This document shows, in pieces, positions 15,504-25,009 of a stretch of 64,000 nt of DNA. Every line of letters starts with the position of its first letter. The first letter of the stretch is position 1. The notes beneath the pieces were generated by a model, which worked only from the letters and a program-made list of their open reading frames with translations, was not told where the DNA came from and did no database searches. This DNA is from Cognatundibacterium curvum (GTDB lineage Bacteria > Pseudomonadota > Gammaproteobacteria > Burkholderiales > Burkholderiaceae_D), in contig NZ_JACOGD010000006.1 of NCBI RefSeq assembly GCF_014284235.1, positions 95,207 to 159,206 on the forward strand, given 5' to 3'. Position numbers and translations under genes: made by a program.

Positions 15504-17687
15504 ATGAGAGACGGCTGGAAATTAATTATCAGTGAAAAATTATCGCGCTTTTTTCTTCTCCTTAAATTTGGAATTTTACTAGCAACCATCCTTCCCTTAC
15601 TCAGTATCGGGATCAGTAGTTATCGACAATATCAGTTGTCTATGCAGCGGCAAGAGTTGCTGATGATTTATCTCAAAGCACTGGCGACGATGGAAGCGAT
15701 TTCCGCCGAGCGTGGGCCATCCAATCTTCTGATTTCACAAGCGCCTTTTCATGCATCACCGGATCAGGTTTTACTGGAACAAAGCAGAAAAAAAACAGAT
15801 ACGCTGATACAGGAATTGTATGATCAGATTAACTTGTCATCGCACCCAACCAAACCACGCTTACTGGGTTATTTAGGAAAGACTCACAGACAGTTGCAAG
15901 TGGCGCGCAAGGGGATAGATTTTTTCCGCGAACCTCAGAATGGGCAACCTGAGCATATTAATGGCTTAATCGAAGAAATGTTTAATGCGATGCCACCGAT
16001 ACAGTCTGCGGTTTACCTGTTAGCAGAGAACCTGATACAGAGTGCGCCTGAAGCGGCGTTGTTGACGATACAAATGGCCTTGACGGCTGAGCTAAGGGAT
16101 AACGCAGGCAAGCTGGGTTCTTTGCTGATGCCTGCGCTCATTACCGGTAAGGATCTGGATACTCCAAATCTGGCCCGCATTAATGAGACCCAGGGACGTA
16201 TCCAGCAGATTCGTGAACAGACCAGACGTCTGACTCAACTCCTTGGTCAATATGAACAGATTACCCAGTCCACTGAACAGATGGAGCAGATATATTTTCA
16301 GGCTGGACTGAAGCAATATCACGAGTTGGTGAAGCAAATACAGTCGCACCAGGAACATGTGAACGCGAAATCTTTCACCACCGGCTATGTGCAGGCGATG
16401 CAGGCTATTGAGCAATTTAGTGATGAATTTCAAAAACTGGCAAACTCTTTAGCAAAGGACAAAGAAAAGGAAACTTTGTTATCTTTATGCTGGACCGTAT
16501 TGTTCATTATCGCCTTATTCAGCGTCTCCTTATTTTTACTATTTTTCTTGCAAAGAAGGATAGTTAACCCGATTGAACAGGCCAGAACTTTGTTAGCGGA
16601 AGCGGTTTCCGGGCATCCTCAATCCAGACAAGTCGTCTACCCTTATCAGGATGAAATCGGCGAATTATTTTCAGCGATACAGATCGCTAATCGTCAGCAT
16701 CAGGAACGTAATCAGTTACTTACTGAACGTAGTCAGTTAATCAGTCAGCTGCAAAAAGAAAAAGAAGTTTATCAGTCGATATTGGATAACACGCGCGATG
16801 TAATCTGGTTATTCGATCTGACAACAAAAAAATTCCTGTTTGTGAGTCCATCGATACAAACTATCCAAGGTTGGGAAGTGGAAGAGGCAATGCAGGCCAA
16901 CTTTTATCAGCGCGTTGAATTCGTTGAATTTTTTGCTGCGCTGAATGTAGTGCTGGCCGAGCATATTTCAGCCGGGGTCAGGCAGGAAACCACGATACGG
17001 GTGCCAGTCATAGAAGTGGAAATGCCACATAAAAACGGTGACATGATACCGATAGAAATTTCGGGTTCCATCCTGATTGGCAAAGATGGCAGTACCCGTT
17101 TTCTCGGAATTAGCCGTGATATTTCTTCACGTAAAAAAAGTGAAAATCTGATTAAAAAGATGGCCTTCTTTGACAAGCTCACAGAATTGCCAAACAGACG
17201 CTATTTCGATGAAAAAATCGAGAGTATGTTGCTCAAAGCTGAACAGGAGCATACTTTACTGGGCCTGGTGTTTATTGATCTCGATGATTTTAAACCGGTC
17301 AACGACCGCTACGGGCACGAAGTCGGTGACGAGTTATTGAAAGCAGTTGCCGGGCGTTTGCAGGCCTGTGTGCGTCAGAACGACGTTGCAGCTCGTCTGG
17401 GAGGTGATGAGTTTGTCGTGATCATGCCGGATTTACAGGATGAACAAGCTGCGCAAATTCTGGGTGAACGTTTGCGCGAAAGTATCTACCAGGCCTTTTC
17501 TCTGAGCACAGCTGGTCAGCTGAAGATATCCTGTTCGGTCGGTATCGCACTCTATCCTAATCATGGAAAAACAGTTGCAGAGATTATCCGCCACAGCGAT
17601 ATCGCCATGTATGCAGCTAAGCGCGCAGGGCGTAACCGGATACATTTTTTTTCGTCAGATATTAACGCTGATATGAATCACGATTAA
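15504..17687 (+). CDS. membrane diguanylate cyclase with periplasmic, HAMP and PAS domains
   Basis: A 727-residue enzyme predicted to make cyclic di-GMP from two GTP. A first membrane helix (about 18-40) is followed by a helical periplasmic sensor with EAISAERGPSNLLI, a feature of nitrate/nitrite-sensing NIT-like and related helical domains, then a second membrane helix (about 320-345, LCWTVLFIIALFSVSLFLLFFL), HAMP, a PAS domain with a C-terminal PAC (GSTRFLGISRDIS), and GGDEF. The catalytic RLGGDEF is near residue 633 and the inhibitory I-site RQND lies five residues before GGDEF, so product inhibition is likely. The ATG at 15504 has AGGGA about 7 bases upstream. Confidence 0.9.
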   Translation: MRDGWKLIISEKLSRFFLLLKFGILLATILPLLSIGISSYRQYQLSMQRQELLMIYLKALATMEAISAERGPSNLLISQAPFHASPDQVLLEQSRKKTDTLIQELYDQINLSSHPTKPRLLGYLGKTHRQLQVARKGIDFFREPQNGQPEHINGLIEEMFNAMPPIQSAVYLLAENLIQSAPEAALLTIQMALTAELRDNAGKLGSLLMPALITGKDLDTPNLARINETQGRIQQIREQTRRLTQLLGQYEQITQSTEQMEQIYFQAGLKQYHELVKQIQSHQEHVNAKSFTTGYVQAMQAIEQFSDEFQKLANSLAKDKEKETLLSLCWTVLFIIALFSVSLFLLFFLQRRIVNPIEQARTLLAEAVSGHPQSRQVVYPYQDEIGELFSAIQIANRQHQERNQLLTERSQLISQLQKEKEVYQSILDNTRDVIWLFDLTTKKFLFVSPSIQTIQGWEVEEAMQANFYQRVEFVEFFAALNVVLAEHISAGVRQETTIRVPVIEVEMPHKNGDMIPIEISGSILIGKDGSTRFLGISRDISSRKKSENLIKKMAFFDKLTELPNRRYFDEKIESMLLKAEQEHTLLGLVFIDLDDFKPVNDRYGHEVGDELLKAVAGRLQACVRQNDVAARLGGDEFVVIMPDLQDEQAAQILGERLRESIYQAFSLSTAGQLKISCSVGIALYPNHGKTVAEIIRHSDIAMYAAKRAGRNRIHFFSSDINADMNHD

Positions 17688-17956
17688 CCTGGTCATCACT
17701 GCGTATCAACTAACCGTTATTGAGCACCAGATATCAGCCACAAAATCCCGGCATAAAAATGCGTGCCCTCCAGTCAGGGACGCGTGCGGTCACTTGCAAA
17801 CTTAAACCGGACATGGACGTCAGTCCTGCCGCAATTTCCGGCTTTCTGCATTTGTCCTGCAGAAATGAGCAGAATCGCTTATGCTTTTGTGCAATCGTAT
17901 TCCAGCACGGCGGGTTAGTGTGCGGATCAATTGTTTACTTTTTTTAGGGAGTCTGT

Positions 17957-18826
17957 ATGTCTGTTCACCAAGCTGCGATTTTGGATGCTTTGCCGGCACA
18001 TGCCACTTACCTGAGTTTTGATTTGCAGGAAGATACGGATGCCAGTGCGGTCAAAGCCGCGTTAAAGCAATTACAGACACTGGTTGATGGTAAGCGTATC
18101 GTAGTGGGCGTCGGTATGACGCTGGCTCAGGCACTCAGGGTAGAGATTCCGGGCCTGCTCGAGTTCACCGGTATCGCAAACAGCAAAGTCGTTCTGCCGG
18201 CCACCCCTGCTGCACTATGGTTGTGGCTGCGTGAAAGTGATCGTGGTGAACTGCTGCATCAGCAACAGCGTGTGGTACAGGCCCTCGGTCCCATTTTTCA
18301 GTTACAACAGGAAGTCAGTGCGTTTAAATATGGCAGTGGCCGCGATCTGACTGGCTATGAAGATGGTACTGAAAACCCGCAACAAGATGATGCTGTGCGC
18401 GCGGCGATTGCGCCGGACGGGGGAAGTTACGTCGCGGTCCAGCAATGGGAGCATCAGTTTGCGCGCTTTCATGCCTATACGGAGACAGAGCAGGATCAGA
18501 TGATAGGCCGCCGCCGTTCCGACAATGAAGAGCTGGAGGATGCGCCAGAGTCTGCTCATGTCAAGCGAACCGCCCAGGAAGACTTTACGCCTGAAGCCTT
18601 TGTCATGCGCCGTTCTATGCCTTGGTCAGAAGGTGCGCGTGGTGGCTTGTATTTTGTCGCATTTGCGACTTCGTTTGCGCCATTTGAGGTACAACTGACA
18701 CGTATGAGTGGTGCCGAAGATGGTGTGACGGATGACTTATTCCGTTTCAGCCAGCCTTTGACTACGGCTTATTTTTGGTGCCCGCCGCTGCAAGATGGCC
18801 GCCTGTCACTGGCCTGGTGTGAGTAA
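17957..18826 (+). CDS. DyP-type haem peroxidase
   Basis: A 289-residue dye-decolourising peroxidase that oxidises varied organic substrates with hydrogen peroxide. The diagnostic GXXDG motif is present as GYEDGTENP, with its distal aspartate; the proximal haem-ligand histidine is in ESAHVKRT and the distal arginine in FVMRRSMPW. There is no signal peptide, so this is a cytoplasmic or encapsulin-type DyP; no encapsulin gene is adjacent. GGAG is 6 bases before the ATG. The gene appears to stand alone, preceded by 269 bases without a convincing gene. Confidence 0.92.
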   Translation: MSVHQAAILDALPAHATYLSFDLQEDTDASAVKAALKQLQTLVDGKRIVVGVGMTLAQALRVEIPGLLEFTGIANSKVVLPATPAALWLWLRESDRGELLHQQQRVVQALGPIFQLQQEVSAFKYGSGRDLTGYEDGTENPQQDDAVRAAIAPDGGSYVAVQQWEHQFARFHAYTETEQDQMIGRRRSDNEELEDAPESAHVKRTAQEDFTPEAFVMRRSMPWSEGARGGLYFVAFATSFAPFEVQLTRMSGAEDGVTDDLFRFSQPLTTAYFWCPPLQDGRLSLAWCE

Positions 18827-18859
18827 TTGCCACGGCGCGGTACAGAAATGATATGCGGC

Positions 18860-21844
18860 TCAGGCCGACGCGCCTGTATATCTGTGTTCCTGCTGGCTGA
18901 CCAGCATCATAAAGTCATCTAATGGCAAGGGTTTGGAAAAAAGATAGCCCTGGAAGGCATGGCAGTGATGCGCCAGCAGGAACTTGTGTTGGGCTTCGGT
19001 TTCCACCCCTTCCGCAATCACATGCAAACCCAGATTGACGCCAAGTGAAATGATGGTACGAACGATGGTGGCATCATTTTCATCTTCACTCAAATCACGT
19101 ACAAAGGATTGATCTATTTTAAGCTGGTTTAAGGGCAGCCTTTGCAGATACGCGAGTGAAGAGTAACCGGTACCAAAATCGTCCATAGAAAAGCGGATAC
19201 CGGATTTTCCGAGCTGCGACATTTTTTCGGTGGTAGCGTCAACGTTATCCAGGATGGTGCTTTCTGTGAGTTCGATTTTAAGATGAGCAGGATTGATCGC
19301 ATGACGTCTGACCATATCCGTCACTTGCTCGACAAAGTCGCTCTGCTGGAATTGTTTAGCGCTGACATTCACAGCCAGGCTCAGATGGGCGGTAGCGGCA
19401 TTCTGTTCCCATCGTTTGAGCTGGGCACAGGCTGTTTCCAGCACCCAGTTGCCGATTGCGATAATGAGGCCGGTCTCTTCCGCTAAGGGGATGAATTCGG
19501 CTGGAGAAATATAGCCACGATCGGGATGGTGCCAGCGTAGCAGGGCTTCCGCACCGATCAGCTTTCTGTCGGCATTGACCTGACATTGATAATGTAATTC
19601 AAACTGCTGCTGACTCAAAGCTATCCGTAAATTGGATTCCATCATCATGCGTACAACCAGGATGGCCTGCATCGCAGGGTCAAAGAACCTGACCGCATTA
19701 CGGCCGGCTGTTTTTGCTTCATACATGGCGGTATCCGCGCGCTTGAACAAATCCTTGACGGTGGTATCACTGCCGCTGAACATGCAGACGCCTATGCTGC
19801 TTGAGCCATGGTGTTCAAAGTCCGCAATCTGATAGGGTTCGCTCAGGATCTGGCGGATTTTTTCTGCAATTTTGTCGGTCTGGCGCATGGCTTCATCACG
19901 CTGCTCACTAAGTTCTTCCAGCACCACCACAAATTCATCTCCCCCCAGACGGGCCACAGTATCACTCTCACGCACACAACTGCTGAGCCGGCGCGAAGTT
20001 TCGACCAGCAGCAAGTCTCCCGCATCGTGGCCTCGGGTGTCGTTGAGCGTCTTGAAATTATCCAGATCGATGAACAGGATGGCACTGTGGCTTTGATTGC
20101 GCTGGCTGACTGAGATCAGATGCGTCAGTCTGTCCATCAGTAGCCGGCGATTAGGAAGTTGCGTCAGAGAGTCATAGAAAGCGAGATTGCGGATTTCTGC
20201 TTCATAGCCTTTGTTGCGGCTGATATCGGTAAATGAGCCTATATAATTGGTCAGCTTGCCCTGTTCATCCAGTATCGCGGTTAAGGTGATCAACATAGGA
20301 TAGACCGAGCCATCCTTGCGGATATTCCATAATTCTCCATGCCAGAAATGCAGCTCATCGAGGGTGGTCTGGATTTTTTTGAAAAAAGCCAGGTTTTGGC
20401 TTGTAGTCACATGCCGGGGTGGGAATTGACCTTGCAGGTCCGTTGTCTCAAAACCGGAGATACGGGTAAAGGCCTGATTGATTTTCAAAATCCGCCATTT
20501 CGCATCAGTAACGAAAATGCCTTCCTGAGATTCGAAAGTACAAGCTGCAATCCTGAGTTCACTTTCTGCCTGTTTGCGTTCCGTCACATCAGTAATAAAG
20601 CAATGCCAGAGTATGCTGCCGGTGTCATCTTCTTTTTCCGGCAAGCTATCGATATACAGCCAGCGCACGCTGCCATCGCGCCGGTAGTATCGGAATTCAT
20701 CTTGCCAAGGTGCCATCTGTTGCATGGCATTTTGGAATTTATGTATTCCTTGCGCTCGGTCAAACGGATCTACCCGCTGAAAAATCTGTGCAGCATCTGA
20801 TCTCACTTCATCGTGTTCCAGCTCCAGCAGTGAGCTGATTGCTGCGCTGGCAAAGGGAATGCTGGTACTGTTATCGGGATGTATGCGATATTGCAGTATC
20901 AGTCCTGGCAGACGCGACGCAATTTTATGCATGCGTTCATAGGCTTCGGCCACATCTTTGCCAGCCCGCGCGTGTTCCGCCTGTAATGCAGTGGTGGTGA
21001 GTGTAATCAGTGACAGAATGCAGATATAGCCCCAGAGCGTGAACAGACTGCCAGCACCGTCATGGCCGAAGGGGGCAAGATTCTGTGAAGCTGACCAGGC
21101 CGCAAACAGGGCTGCAATCAGGTTCGCCATGGCGGCAACGCAGATATTGAGCCTCAACGCTGGCCATATCATCAGAAATGCGGTCACGAATTTCAAAGGG
21201 AGCCGGTTATATTCGGATAAAAATATGAACCAGTTGGTGGTACAGAACAGCACAAAAAACAGGCTCACTTCTTTCCATTGTTCACCCAGTTGCTGAAAAT
21301 TCCGCCGTGACAAATTCCACAATAAGGGCGCTATCAGTAAAGTTCCAGCCAGGTCGCCAGCCCACCAGGTCAGCCAGGAAATCAGCGGCGGTGCCTGATC
21401 GAGGCTGATATTGAGCCATAGCATGCCTAGTGTGGAAGACAGGCCATTGCCAGCCAGGATAGCGACGGTGAAACCCGCCACATCACGACGGCGTGAAAAG
21501 TGCGGATCAAAGTTTTGCTGACTCAGCATCCAGCAGCATAAGCCGGGGCCCACAGTACTGCAGGTGCTCAGGATGACGGAAGTGGAAAAAGCTTGTCCGA
21601 ACTGCAGATTGAGTAACATTGCACCCAGGAAACAGGCGGAAATCATGGGTCTGCCAAAACGCTGTATTGAAAAAACGGCGATACCGCTTGGCAGCCAGAT
21701 CAGACTGAGGGCCAGTGTTTGATTGGGTATGGTCAGGGCCAATTGGCCTGACAAAAAATACAAGCCTATCATCATCGCGCTCAGTAGCCACTGTGCACGC
21801 GATGTACCTGAAAAAATGCCACGCAAATTCAATGCAGAAGACAT
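18860..21844 (-). CDS. MASE1-PAS-PAS-GGDEF-EAL membrane c-di-GMP protein
   Basis: A 994-residue protein. About eight hydrophobic helices make an N-terminal MASE1-like membrane sensor (residues 1-290), followed by two PAS/PAC units (ending in DVTERKQ and SFTDISRNK), GGDEF and EAL. GGDEF is intact (VARLGGDEFVV) with an I-site RESD five residues before it. EAL is intact too: GAEALLRW, NVSAKQF, ELTEST, MDDFGTGYSS, KIDQSF and AEGVET are present. It could therefore make or break cyclic di-GMP depending on the signal. The ATG at 21844 was preferred over an in-frame TTG at 21883; neither has a strong ribosome binding site. Confidence 0.9.
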   Translation of the reverse strand: MSSALNLRGIFSGTSRAQWLLSAMMIGLYFLSGQLALTIPNQTLALSLIWLPSGIAVFSIQRFGRPMISACFLGAMLLNLQFGQAFSTSVILSTCSTVGPGLCCWMLSQQNFDPHFSRRRDVAGFTVAILAGNGLSSTLGMLWLNISLDQAPPLISWLTWWAGDLAGTLLIAPLLWNLSRRNFQQLGEQWKEVSLFFVLFCTTNWFIFLSEYNRLPLKFVTAFLMIWPALRLNICVAAMANLIAALFAAWSASQNLAPFGHDGAGSLFTLWGYICILSLITLTTTALQAEHARAGKDVAEAYERMHKIASRLPGLILQYRIHPDNSTSIPFASAAISSLLELEHDEVRSDAAQIFQRVDPFDRAQGIHKFQNAMQQMAPWQDEFRYYRRDGSVRWLYIDSLPEKEDDTGSILWHCFITDVTERKQAESELRIAACTFESQEGIFVTDAKWRILKINQAFTRISGFETTDLQGQFPPRHVTTSQNLAFFKKIQTTLDELHFWHGELWNIRKDGSVYPMLITLTAILDEQGKLTNYIGSFTDISRNKGYEAEIRNLAFYDSLTQLPNRRLLMDRLTHLISVSQRNQSHSAILFIDLDNFKTLNDTRGHDAGDLLLVETSRRLSSCVRESDTVARLGGDEFVVVLEELSEQRDEAMRQTDKIAEKIRQILSEPYQIADFEHHGSSSIGVCMFSGSDTTVKDLFKRADTAMYEAKTAGRNAVRFFDPAMQAILVVRMMMESNLRIALSQQQFELHYQCQVNADRKLIGAEALLRWHHPDRGYISPAEFIPLAEETGLIIAIGNWVLETACAQLKRWEQNAATAHLSLAVNVSAKQFQQSDFVEQVTDMVRRHAINPAHLKIELTESTILDNVDATTEKMSQLGKSGIRFSMDDFGTGYSSLAYLQRLPLNQLKIDQSFVRDLSEDENDATIVRTIISLGVNLGLHVIAEGVETEAQHKFLLAHHCHAFQGYLFSKPLPLDDFMMLVSQQEHRYTGASA

Positions 21845-21950
21845 AAATGTGAGGACTGTTTGAGCCTGATCATTATGCGTCAAACCCTGCAGCGTCTTCC
21901 CAAATTTTACTGTTTATTGCAAAAATATAAGGCATTATGTGTGTTTTTTT

Positions 21951-21982
21951 GTCACGTCGGGTGACACTGCCATCCGACGTGA
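21951..21982. other. 10-bp-stem hairpin after the ABC ATPase gene
   Basis: GTCACGTCGG at 21951-21960 and CCGACGTGAC at 21973-21982 form a perfect 10-bp stem with a 12-base loop. The run of T on the plus strand lies before the stem and not after it, so in the direction of the minus-strand genes it is followed by A residues; it is not a classical terminator. It might stabilise the 3' end of the ABC transporter mRNA or be a protein-binding dyad upstream of the MASE1 gene. Confidence 0.45.
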
Positions 21983-21996
21983 CACTGAGGCCGGCC

Positions 21997-23061
21997 TTAA
22001 TAGACCCAGAGCTTGTCTGCCGGCAATTGCAACCAGTATTTACCCGGTTCCAGCTTAGTCGATGAGAAAGCGCGGATTCCGTGTTCTGCATGACCGAACA
22101 GGCATTCCCATTTATCCCCCAGATACATGCAGGTGCTGAGTTCATGCTCTATGCTATTGTCGCAAGCTGTGGTGCTGATTTTGACTTTTTCCAGACGGAT
22201 AATGGCCGTCGCATCTGCTGCGACCTGTTTACCGCGCAGTGTCGCCTTGAGTGTGTGGCCATTGGCTTGTACCGTCGCGTAGTCGCCATGCCGCTCGATG
22301 ACTTTGACCGCCAATTTATTATTGCTGCCCATGAATTCTGCGGTGAACAAGGTATCCGGTGTTTCATACATGCTTTGCGGCGTGCCTTGTTGTTCAATTA
22401 CGCCGTTATTCAACAGCAGGATGCGGTCAGAGATTGCCATCGCTTCGCCCTGATCATGGGTCACCATCAGCGCCGACAAACGCAAGCGTACGATCAGTTC
22501 GCGCAGGAAGGCACGTGCTTCTTCACGCAGTTTGGCGTCCAGGTTCGACAGGGGTTCATCCAGCAAGATAACCGGTGGGTTGTACACCAGCGCACGCGCT
22601 ATTGCCACGCGTTGCTGCTGACCGCCGGATAACTGATGAGGAAAGCGTTCGCCCAGATGTCCCAGACCGAGCTGACCCAATACCTCTTTGACTTTGACCG
22701 CGATGTCGCTGCTATTCATTTTGCGCAGCTTGAGACCATAGGCGACATTTTCCGATACCGTTTTATGCGGCCACAAGGCATAAGACTGAAACACCAGACC
22801 CAGATTCCTTTGTTCCGCCGGGACTTCCAGCCCCTGTGCACCATCGAATATCGCGCGCTCACCCAGATGGATAGTGCCGGTTTTCGGCGATTCCAGACCC
22901 GCCACAGCGCGCAGTAATGTGGTCTTACCTGAGCCGGAAGGCCCCAGCAAGGCAACCACTTCACCGCGTTGCAAGTCCATAGAAACCCCCTTCAGGATGG
23001 GGTTGGCTGTGGCACCGGAACCGTATTCCAGCGTGAGATTTTTTACACTTAAGTCAGACAT
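21997..23061 (-). CDS. iron(III)/spermidine-type ABC transporter ATP-binding protein
   Basis: The 354-residue ATPase of a binding-protein-dependent importer. Walker A is GPSGSGKTT, the signature is LSGGQQQR and Walker B is VILLDEPLSNLD; a C-terminal TOBE-type regulatory domain (about 240-354) is present, as in FbpC and PotA. The ATG at 23061 (after TTGGAAAAC) is chosen; a TTG eight codons earlier is possible. It is the last gene of the likely operon 26101-21997 (binding protein, fused permease, ATPase). The family includes ferric-ion, 2-aminoethylphosphonate and thiosulfate-type systems, and the cargo cannot be fixed from this protein. Confidence 0.9.
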   Translation of the reverse strand: MSDLSVKNLTLEYGSGATANPILKGVSMDLQRGEVVALLGPSGSGKTTLLRAVAGLESPKTGTIHLGERAIFDGAQGLEVPAEQRNLGLVFQSYALWPHKTVSENVAYGLKLRKMNSSDIAVKVKEVLGQLGLGHLGERFPHQLSGGQQQRVAIARALVYNPPVILLDEPLSNLDAKLREEARAFLRELIVRLRLSALMVTHDQGEAMAISDRILLLNNGVIEQQGTPQSMYETPDTLFTAEFMGSNNKLAVKVIERHGDYATVQANGHTLKATLRGKQVAADATAIIRLEKVKISTTACDNSIEHELSTCMYLGDKWECLFGHAEHGIRAFSSTKLEPGKYWLQLPADKLWVY

Positions 23062-23127
23062 GATAGTTTTCCAATTAATGTTCAATACGGGCTATAGCAG
23101 CAAGCTCAGGATGGTTATTGGCGTGCA

Positions 23128-24906
23128 TCAGTGATTCAGCTTCACACCGAAACGCAGTGCCAGACCCAGGCCAATGGCAACCAGCGTGATATTGATAAAG
23201 GACAGCGCAGCGACCAGATCAACCGAGCCACCCGCCCACAGGGAAACAATTAAGGCACCAATGACTTCCGTACCCGGCGACAGCAGATACACACCGGTGG
23301 AATATTCACGTTCAAAAATCAGGAAGATCATCAGCCAGGCACCGAGCAGACCGTATTTCACTAAGGGTAAAGTGACATCGCGCGTGACTTGTCCGCGTTG
23401 GGCACCGACGGCGCGCGCTGCTTCTTCCAGCTCAGGTCCAACCTGCAGTAAGGCACTGGAAATCAGACGCAGGCCATAGGCCATCCAGACGATGGTATAC
23501 GCCAGCCAGACTGAGAATATGGTCGAGCGCAGCGCCCGCAATTGCGGAATCAGATTGTCGATCAGCCAGCTTGCCAGCGCATTATCCATGCCCTTCAGCC
23601 CACCTTCCAGCCAGCTTGGAACGAACAGGAATACCCACAGAAAGGCCAGACCGGCCAGTAAGCCCGGTACCGCACGCGGCACCAGCACACTGTAATCCAG
23701 CAGACGGGTGATGCTGTCCGGTTTGCGATGCATGGCCAGTGCCACACCGGCATAACAAATCACCGCCAGCGCACCACCGATAATCCCGATCAGTACGGTA
23801 TTGAGGATGCCGCGCATCAGTGAGGGTTGTTCCAGAATGTCACGGAAATGCTGCAGCGTGAGTACATCTGCCAGTGCCACGCCCTCACCCCAGTACGACA
23901 CAAACGCACGCAGTACGATGCCAGACAAAGGAATGATGACGGTGAAAATCAGCCAGGCTGCCAGCAAGCCAAACGCCAGCCATTTCCATGGTCCCAGCGG
24001 CAGCGGCTTCTGACGCGAACCCTTACCTTTGATCGACACATATTTATTGGCCGACTTCAGTAACCAGCGCTGCAGCATGACCAGCGGCATCGTGACTGCC
24101 ACCAGACAAACTGCCACCGCAGCCATCAAATGGTAGGAAGGTGTACCGAGTTTATTGGTCAGCTTATACAGGTAAGTGGCCAGCACCAGATGGCCCTCAG
24201 GATCACCTAACACCAGCACCAGGCCGAATACTTCAAAGCCTAAGAAAAACACCAGCACTGCAGCAAAGGACAAGGCTGGCATGATCATAGGCAGTGACAC
24301 ATCCAGCGCGACCCGGAACGGTGAGGCGCCAGTGACACGCGCCGCCTCTTCCACATCGGAACCCAGGCTTTTCAGCGCTGACGAAGAGTACAGATAGACG
24401 TGCGGTACATGGGTCAGACCAGCAATCAGCACGATGCTGAAAAAGGAATAGATATTCCAGGGTTCAACGCCAGTCAGCTGGCGCAGCCAGACGGTATAAA
24501 AGCCGACCGGGCCCATCGCCACCACATAGCCAAAGGCCATCACCATCGGTGACACAAAAATAGGAATCAGCAGCAGCGGTTCTATCCACTGGCGGCCAGG
24601 CAGATCGGTGCGCGTCATCAGGAAGGCCAGCATGCCACCCAGTGGTACCGCGATGACCGCCAGTCCGGTCGCCAGGATCAGGCCATTGATGAAGGCTTGT
24701 TTAAAATCCGGATCATCCAGAATAAAGCGATAGGAATCCAGACCCAGTTCTTTGACCGGCGCAAAAAACGGTGCATTCAGAAAGCTCTGGAAAAAGATCA
24801 GGGAAAGTGGTGTGAAAATCGCCAGGATGGTCAGTGTCACCACCAGACCACGTGGCCAGTTAAAACGCGACCACCAGCGCGGCGCAGGAAGGCTCAGGGT
24901 GCTCAT
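23128..24906 (-). CDS. ABC transporter permease, two fused domains (FbpB type)
   Basis: A 592-residue inner-membrane permease with about 12 hydrophobic helices and two copies of the EAA loop that docks the ATPase: EEAARVTGASPFRVALDVSLP near residue 192 and EEAARAVGAQRGQVTRDVTLP near residue 495. This duplicated layout is that of FbpB/SfuB/HitB ferric-ion permeases and related phosphonate systems. It lies 66 bases before the ATPase gene and 103 bases after the binding-protein gene, with a hairpin in that second gap. No strong ribosome binding site is seen before the ATG. Confidence 0.9.
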   Translation of the reverse strand: MSTLSLPAPRWWSRFNWPRGLVVTLTILAIFTPLSLIFFQSFLNAPFFAPVKELGLDSYRFILDDPDFKQAFINGLILATGLAVIAVPLGGMLAFLMTRTDLPGRQWIEPLLLIPIFVSPMVMAFGYVVAMGPVGFYTVWLRQLTGVEPWNIYSFFSIVLIAGLTHVPHVYLYSSSALKSLGSDVEEAARVTGASPFRVALDVSLPMIMPALSFAAVLVFFLGFEVFGLVLVLGDPEGHLVLATYLYKLTNKLGTPSYHLMAAVAVCLVAVTMPLVMLQRWLLKSANKYVSIKGKGSRQKPLPLGPWKWLAFGLLAAWLIFTVIIPLSGIVLRAFVSYWGEGVALADVLTLQHFRDILEQPSLMRGILNTVLIGIIGGALAVICYAGVALAMHRKPDSITRLLDYSVLVPRAVPGLLAGLAFLWVFLFVPSWLEGGLKGMDNALASWLIDNLIPQLRALRSTIFSVWLAYTIVWMAYGLRLISSALLQVGPELEEAARAVGAQRGQVTRDVTLPLVKYGLLGAWLMIFLIFEREYSTGVYLLSPGTEVIGALIVSLWAGGSVDLVAALSFINITLVAIGLGLALRFGVKLNH

Positions 24907-24960
24907 AATTCGCCCAAAAAAGTCAGTCAGGAAGGCAGCAGAAATATGCTGATATCAGCG

Positions 24961-25006
24961 GGTAAGTTGGGCGCGCCAGCGCAGTATAGCCAACGCGCCA
25001 CTTACC
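24961..25006 (-). other. intercistronic hairpin between binding protein and permease
   Basis: GGTAAGT at 24961-24967 pairs with ACTTACC at 25000-25006, and the stem continues through GGGCGCG and CGCGCC, making a long GC-rich hairpin just after the binding-protein stop codon. Such hairpins in binding-protein operons often protect the upstream message or partly terminate, so that more binding protein than permease is made. That role is inferred from position. Confidence 0.55.
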
Positions 25007-25009
25007 GGC

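Noticed and set aside
17720-17947. 75-codon frame before the DyP peroxidase gene
   Set aside because: It begins at a TTG without a ribosome binding site and reads as non-protein-like sequence.
19808-20113. 101-codon plus-strand frame inside the GGDEF-EAL gene
   Set aside because: It is antisense to a strongly conserved domain and has no independent support.
21951-21982. Terminator for the ABC operon
   Set aside because: The stem is followed by A and not T residues in the direction of transcription; it is kept only as a hairpin.
22081-22632. 183-codon plus-strand frame opposite the ABC ATPase gene
   Set aside because: Antisense to the Walker and signature motifs, with no family resemblance.
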